Source: Bradyrhizobium agreste (GTDB lineage: Bacteria > Pseudomonadota > Alphaproteobacteria > Rhizobiales > Xanthobacteraceae). Taken from it: a DNA stretch of 64,000 nucleotides. How positions within the stretch are numbered: the stretch's first letter is position 1; each line of letters opens with the position of its first letter. Of the stretch, positions 59,987-64,000 are shown piece by piece. The translations under genes were made by a program, and so were the position numbers. The stretch is from the NCBI RefSeq assembly GCF_016031625.1, contig NZ_JACCHP010000025.1:113376-177375 (forward strand), read 5' to 3'. A model generated the notes under the pieces. It saw only the letters and a program-made list of their open reading frames with translations. It was not told the DNA's origin and did no database searches.

Positions 59987-61146
59987 GCGCGGTCGAACAT
60001 CCCGAACCACGGCGCGACATCCGCGAGCACTTCGGCTTCCTGCGGCGCTCCTACGCGATGCTGATCAAGGAGTTCATCCAGCTGAGGCGCGACCGCGTCT
60101 CGTTCGCTATGATCGTGATGCTGCCGGTGATGCAGCTGACGCTGTTCGGCTATGCCATCAACACCACGCCGCACCATCTGCCGAGTGCGGTGCTGCTCCA
60201 GGAGGATTCCGATCTCGCCCGCTCGGTGCTGAAGGCGCTGGAGAACACCAAATATTTCCGCTTCCTCTACGAGGTTCACGACGTCGACGATTTCGACAAC
60301 CTCCTGAAGTCTGGCAAGGTGTTGTTCGGCGTCGAGATCCCGCGCGGCTTCGAGCGGGCGGTGCGGCGCGGCGACAGGCCGGCGCTGCTGGTCGCGGCCG
60401 ACGCCACCGATCCCGTCGCCGCAAGCGCGGCGCTCGGCTCGCTCGGAATGGTCGTCCAGACCGCGCTCGCGCACGATCTCTATATCGGCGGGCCCCCGGA
60501 GATGCCGTTCGAGATCCGCGCCCATGCCCGCTACAATCCAGCCGCGAATTCCAGCCTCAACATCGTGCCCGGCCTCGTCGGCACCATCCTCACCATGACC
60601 ATGCTGATCTTCACCGCGCTCTCGGTCACACGCGAGGTCGAGCGCGGCACAATGGAGAGCCTGTTGTCGATGCCGATCAAGCCGGTCGAGGTGATGTTCG
60701 GCAAGATCGTGCCTTACGTGCTGGTCGGCTTCCTCCAGGCCTTCCTGATCATCGGCATCGGCGTCGGCCTGTTCGGCGTGCCCGTGCTCGGCAATCTCGT
60801 GCTGCTGGCGCTGCTGTCGACGCTGTTCATCACCACCAATCTGTCGATCGGCTACACCATCTCGACTCTGGTCCAGAACCAGCTCCAGGCCATGCAGATG
60901 TCGATGATGTTCTTCCTGCCGAGCATTCTGCTCTCCGGCTTCATGTTCCCGTTCGCAGGCATGCCGGCCTGGGCGCAATATCTCGGCGAATGTCTGCCGC
61001 TGACCCATTATTTGCGAATCGTCCGCGCCATCATGCTGAAGGGCGCGACCATGGAGAATTTGCGCTTCGATACGCTGGCGCTGGCGGGCCTGATGCTGCT
61101 CGCCATGACCGTCGCCGTGACGCGCTTCCGCCGTACGCTGGATTGA
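59983..61146 (+). CDS. ABC-2 type permease (YbhS/YhhJ-like)
   Basis: 387 residues. One N-terminal helix (MIVMLPVMQLTLFGYAINTT) is followed by a 150-residue periplasmic domain and five C-terminal helices (LVGTILTMTMLIFTALSVTR onward). EVERGTMESLLSMPIKPVEV is the conserved cytoplasmic coupling motif. It forms the pore with a second copy or with itself as a homodimer; only one permease gene is present. It is the last gene of the operon. Confidence 0.92.
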   Translation: MSAVEHPEPRRDIREHFGFLRRSYAMLIKEFIQLRRDRVSFAMIVMLPVMQLTLFGYAINTTPHHLPSAVLLQEDSDLARSVLKALENTKYFRFLYEVHDVDDFDNLLKSGKVLFGVEIPRGFERAVRRGDRPALLVAADATDPVAASAALGSLGMVVQTALAHDLYIGGPPEMPFEIRAHARYNPAANSSLNIVPGLVGTILTMTMLIFTALSVTREVERGTMESLLSMPIKPVEVMFGKIVPYVLVGFLQAFLIIGIGVGLFGVPVLGNLVLLALLSTLFITTNLSIGYTISTLVQNQLQAMQMSMMFFLPSILLSGFMFPFAGMPAWAQYLGECLPLTHYLRIVRAIMLKGATMENLRFDTLALAGLMLLAMTVAVTRFRRTLD

Positions 61147-61163
61147 GGCAAACTAGCCATTGA

Positions 61164-61245
61164 GTCATTCCGGGGCGATGCGCCAGCATCGAACCCGGAA
61201 TCTCGAGATTTCCGGGTTCGCGACTTCGCCGCGCCCCGGAATGAC
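61164..61245. repeat. Dispersed intergenic repeat, family A
   Basis: It runs from GTCATTCCGGGGCGATGCGC to GCCCCGGAATGAC and contains CCCGGAATCTCGAGATTTCC, the same inner motif as the copy at 1520. Confidence 0.85.
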
Positions 61246-61255
61246 AGGGGGTGGA

Positions 61256-62563
61256 ATGGCCAAGTTTGCGAGCAGGAAAGCGCGGCAGCATGCCGCCTTG
61301 TCGGAGGACTTCGAGCGCGAGCTGACGCGGGAGGTGCTGCGCACCGAGCTGTTGCGGGTGCGGGCGCTGATCGCGACTGGCTGCGCCATGACGCTGTTCC
61401 TCACCGCGATCTATTTGATCGACCCCGCCGTGGTGAACCGGGTCTGGCGCGGCACCGAAGGGCTCGCCGAAGTCTACGGCCTGCTCGTCGGCTTCATTTT
61501 GTTCGAGGTCTGGGTTCACACCCAGATCAGGAAGAACCTCCGCCTCGATCGCGACGTGCCGGTGGCCAGGCGCTATATCGGCACGCTGATCGAGACGTCG
61601 CTGCCAACCGTGATCCTCATCCTGCAGATCCGGACCATGGGCGCGACCCAGGCCCTCGGTTTCGCCGTGCCGCTGATGTATTTCATTTTCGTCATCCTCT
61701 CGACGCTGCGGCTCGATTTCTGGCTCTCGACCTTCACTGGCTTCGTCGCTGCTGCCGAGCTGTTCGCGGTCGCACTGGCCTACGATCCCTCGAGCAGCGT
61801 CGGCGAGCCCCAGCTCTATTTTCACGCGGTCCGCAGCACCATCATCCTGATCTGCGGCGTGCTCGCCGGCGCCGTCGGCGCGCAATTGCGGCGGCAGTTC
61901 GCCGCGAGCATCGCGGCCGCCACCGCCCGCGACCGGGTCACCAATCTGTTCGGCCAGCACGTTTCGCCGCAGGTGGTGGAGCGGCTGATGACGGCGGGAA
62001 CGCGCGCAAGCGGCGACGTCCGCCGCGTCGCGGTGATGTTCGTCGATTTCCGCGGCTTCACGGCCGGTGCGCAGTCGCGCACGCCGCAGGAGGTGGTCGA
62101 CCGGCTCGACGGCGCCTTCGCCGTCCTGGTCGACATTCTCGACCGCCAGGGCGGCATCGTGAACAAGTTTCTCGGTGACGGTTTCCTCGCGCTGTTCGGC
62201 GCGCCGCTGGAAGCATCCGACGCCGCGCACCGCGCGGTCGCCGCCGGCCGCGAGATGCTGAGGGCAATGGAGCGCATCAACGCTGAGAGCAGCTGGCCGC
62301 TGCGGATCGGCATCGGCATCCATTTCGGCGAGGTCGTCGCCGGCAATATCGGCTCGCCCCGGCGCAAGGAATACACCGTCATCGGCGACACCGTGAACTT
62401 CGCCGCGCGGCTCGAGGCGCTGAACAAGGATTTCGGCTCGCAGCTGTTGATCTCCGCGTCCGTGCGCGAGGCGCTCGGTGCCGACGGCAGCGATGCCGTG
62501 CCGCTCGGCGAAGTCGAGGTGCGCGGCTACGAGCAGAAAGTGCCGGTGTTTCAGCTGGGGTAG
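61256..62563 (+). CDS. Membrane-bound class III adenylate/guanylate cyclase
   Basis: 435 residues. Six hydrophobic helices fill about 35-215 (for example LIATGCAMTLFLTAIYLI and IILICGVLAGAVGAQL). The catalytic domain begins VAVMFVDFRGFTAGAQSRTP with the first metal Asp; the second lies in VNKFLGDGFLALFGAPLEAS; GDTVNFAARLEALNKDFG holds the base- and transition-state-binding residues. It makes cAMP (or cGMP). No regulatory HAMP or CHASE domain is seen. The start MAKFASRKARQ is chosen because upstream codons lie in a repeat. Confidence 0.92.
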   Translation: MAKFASRKARQHAALSEDFERELTREVLRTELLRVRALIATGCAMTLFLTAIYLIDPAVVNRVWRGTEGLAEVYGLLVGFILFEVWVHTQIRKNLRLDRDVPVARRYIGTLIETSLPTVILILQIRTMGATQALGFAVPLMYFIFVILSTLRLDFWLSTFTGFVAAAELFAVALAYDPSSSVGEPQLYFHAVRSTIILICGVLAGAVGAQLRRQFAASIAAATARDRVTNLFGQHVSPQVVERLMTAGTRASGDVRRVAVMFVDFRGFTAGAQSRTPQEVVDRLDGAFAVLVDILDRQGGIVNKFLGDGFLALFGAPLEASDAAHRAVAAGREMLRAMERINAESSWPLRIGIGIHFGEVVAGNIGSPRRKEYTVIGDTVNFAARLEALNKDFGSQLLISASVREALGADGSDAVPLGEVEVRGYEQKVPVFQLG

Positions 62564-62724
62564 ACTTTACATCCCTGGTTGTTCGCTCTTTGCACCTTCT
62601 GACTCCCGCTAGCGCGATTGCTCCGATTGCTCCGAATTTTGGGGCATGACGAGCGATGTTTCAGGCTTGTAGAGTGCTGCGCGATGCGGCCGGTCGCGGC
62701 CGCGACTTGCATGGGGAAGCGAAA

Positions 62725-63639
62725 ATGCAGCGCCGCTACGTCACCGTCGACGTGTTCACCGACCGCGCCTTCGGCGGCAACCAGCTCGCCGTGGTGCTCG
62801 ATGCCGCCGGGCTCACGACTGCGCAGATGCAGGCGATCGCGACCGAGTTCAACTATTCCGAGACCACTTTCGTGCTGCCGCCGCGCGACAGGGCCAACGA
62901 TGCCGAGGTCCGCATCTTCACGCCGGTGCAGGAGATCGCCTTTGCGGGCCATCCCAATGTCGGCACCGCCTTCGTGCTGGCCTCGATGGCGAAAGAGCCG
63001 AAGCCGCGCCTGCTGTTCGAGGAGAAGGCCGGATTGGTTCCGGTCGCGATCGTGCGAGAGCAGGGCAGGGTGATCAGAACCGAGCTCACCGCGCCGCAGC
63101 GGCTAGAGCGGCTCTCAAGGCTGTCGGCTGCCGAAGCGGCGAGCTGCATCTCGCTTGGCGCAGACGACATCAGGAGCGACAATCACGAGCCTGAGATCGT
63201 CACCGTCGGAAACGCGTTTCTGGTGATCGAGCTGCATTCGCGCGAGGCGCTGAAGCGGGCCCGGCCCGATGCTGCGGCCTTTGGCAAGGTCTTGCCGCGC
63301 GATGGTGCCCGCTCGGTGTGGTTCTATACGCGCGATGTGCCAGCGACGGAGACGCCTTGCGAGCGGCAGGCGCGCATGTTCATGCGCGGTGCCAGCGGTC
63401 TCGTCGAGGATCCCGCCACCGGCAGCGCCACGGTCGCCGCCGCCGCGCTGTTCGCCGATCTCGATCCCGTGCGTGACGGTGAGCTCAAGCTCACAGTCGG
63501 CCAGGGCTTTGACATGGGTCGTCCGAGCATCCTCTCGACGCGCGTGCGCAAGCAGGACGGCAAGATCGCGTCCGCTCACGTCGGCGGCGCTTGCGTAGAG
63601 ATGATGGAGGGAACGTTCCGGCTGGCGGGGGAGGGGTAG
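62725..63639 (+). CDS. PhzF family isomerase
   Basis: 304 residues with the two-lobed diaminopimelate-epimerase-like fold: RYVTVDVFTDRAFGGNQLAV, the catalytic Glu in FNYSETTFVLPP, FTPVQEIAFAGHPNVGTAFV and VEDPATGSATVAAAALFADL. Members catalyse isomerisations in secondary metabolism, but many have unknown substrates. The ATG follows GGGGAAGCGAAA. The ORF could be read 23 codons upstream, without similarity. Confidence 0.92.
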   Translation: MQRRYVTVDVFTDRAFGGNQLAVVLDAAGLTTAQMQAIATEFNYSETTFVLPPRDRANDAEVRIFTPVQEIAFAGHPNVGTAFVLASMAKEPKPRLLFEEKAGLVPVAIVREQGRVIRTELTAPQRLERLSRLSAAEAASCISLGADDIRSDNHEPEIVTVGNAFLVIELHSREALKRARPDAAAFGKVLPRDGARSVWFYTRDVPATETPCERQARMFMRGASGLVEDPATGSATVAAAALFADLDPVRDGELKLTVGQGFDMGRPSILSTRVRKQDGKIASAHVGGACVEMMEGTFRLAGEG

Positions 63640-63651
63640 GCTCCATCCATC

Positions 63652-63723
63652 GTCATGCCCGGGCTTGTCCCGGGCATCCACGTCTTGACCACTGGGAGGA
63701 AGAACGTGGATGGCCGGGACAAG
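63652..63723. repeat. Dispersed repeat interrupted by the insertion sequence
   Basis: GTCATGCCCGGGCTTGTCCC and GGGCATCCACGTCTTGACC, then GAAGAACGTGGATGGCCGGG and ACAAG. The first half can pair with the second, but the outer end expected after ACAAG (a CCCGG stretch) is replaced by the insertion sequence. Confidence 0.7.
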
Positions 63724-64000
63724 TGTGCGGACCGGGGACATGGGTAACACCGTTCGGAGACATGGGTAACGGGTTCATTTTGCATCACCTCGTAGATCGA
63801 TGGATGCGATTTGATGGGCTCCGAAGTAGACGCCGAATTGCCCATCGGTGGCGAGTGGCCTGATGGCCAAAAGCTCGCCGCGGAAGGCCTCCGGGACGCG
63901 CCAGCGCCGCTTGCCGAAGCGTAAGTTGGCCTTGAGCTGACTGGCCCTGCGCACGATTGCTCCTTCCTCGTACTCAGGCTCGGGCAGCTTGCTTGGCAAT
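63724..64000 (-). mobile_element. IS481-type insertion sequence, one end (continues beyond window)
   Basis: The end begins TGTGCGGACCGGGGACATGG, with GACATGGGTAAC repeated at 63737 and 63760, as in IS481-type termini recalled from rhizobial genomes. It contains the 3' end of the transposase gene on the minus strand. The other end and any target duplication lie outside. Confidence 0.75.
63775..64000 (-). CDS. IS481 family transposase, C-terminal part
   Basis: About 75 codons run from the right edge to a stop at 63775. They read KLPEPEYEEGAIVRRASQLK, then RWRVPEAFRGELLAIRPL, then FGVYFGAHQIASIDLRGDAK. This is the C-terminal beta domain that follows the DDE core in IS481-type transposases. The catalytic core and start lie beyond the window. 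The stop is about 50 bases inside the element end, as usual. Confidence 0.78.
   Translation of the reverse strand, partial: LPSKLPEPEYEEGAIVRRASQLKANLRFGKRRWRVPEAFRGELLAIRPLATDGQFGVYFGAHQIASIDLRGDAK

Overview
This is a 64 kb piece of a high-GC alphaproteobacterial chromosome, most probably Bradyrhizobium or a close relative (Rhizobiales). That assignment is an inference from the gene repertoire, the strong GC bias at third codon positions, and several families of short intergenic palindromic repeats that I recognise from Bradyrhizobium. There is no rRNA, tRNA, CRISPR array or prophage. The only mobile element is the end of an IS481-type insertion sequence at the right edge. Most of the window is ordinary core and metabolic chromosome.

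Left third (1-23 kb): an acyltransferase-3 membrane protein cut by the window edge; DUF1328 and DUF427 proteins; BolA; LtrA; the ergothioneine pair egtB-egtD; the BolA partner glutaredoxin GrxD followed by a macrodomain hydrolase; two tandem class-C beta-lactamase-like hydrolases; threonine aldolase; rpsD with a terminator; an unusual E2-type acyltransferase without a lipoyl domain; an HpcH/HpaI aldolase; murI; a frameshifted glutathione S-transferase; a three-helix membrane protein with a cyclic-nucleotide domain; an orphan SecD periplasmic domain; an acyl-CoA synthetase; an M20 amidohydrolase; purB; and a TetR regulator behind a likely operator-controlled promoter with a 33-codon ORF in its leader.

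Middle (23-47 kb): a NarL-type two-component pair; a run of genes at 26.3-30.6 kb encoding a TolQ/MotA-like channel, two membrane proteins, a metallophosphoesterase and a Ser/Thr kinase-Usp fusion, which I consider the best candidate for an undescribed system; rpe; an EF-hand protein; a P1 peptidase; a MASE4-PAS hybrid histidine kinase next to a single-domain receiver; a complete liv-type ABC transporter operon (livH-livM-livG-livF plus livK); a Gln-rich protein with no hydrophobic residue after Met1; and pcaB-pcaD-pcaC of the protocatechuate pathway.

Right third (47-64 kb): a CO-dehydrogenase-like cluster (coxG, coxS, coxM, coxD, coxE, two XdhC parts and a MoeA-MocA fusion) from which the catalytic large subunit coxL is missing; DUF4189 and DUF2000 proteins; a zinc alcohol dehydrogenase; an ArsR-SRPBCC-GFA operon divergent from a TetR-controlled ABC efflux operon, where both regulator genes appear to be leaderless with operators sitting on their promoters; a class III adenylate cyclase; a PhzF protein; and the IS481 end, which sits inside one of the dispersed repeats.

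Intergenic space is short throughout. The only gene-poor stretch over 300 bases is 22183-22741, which holds the promoter/operator and the small ORF described below.
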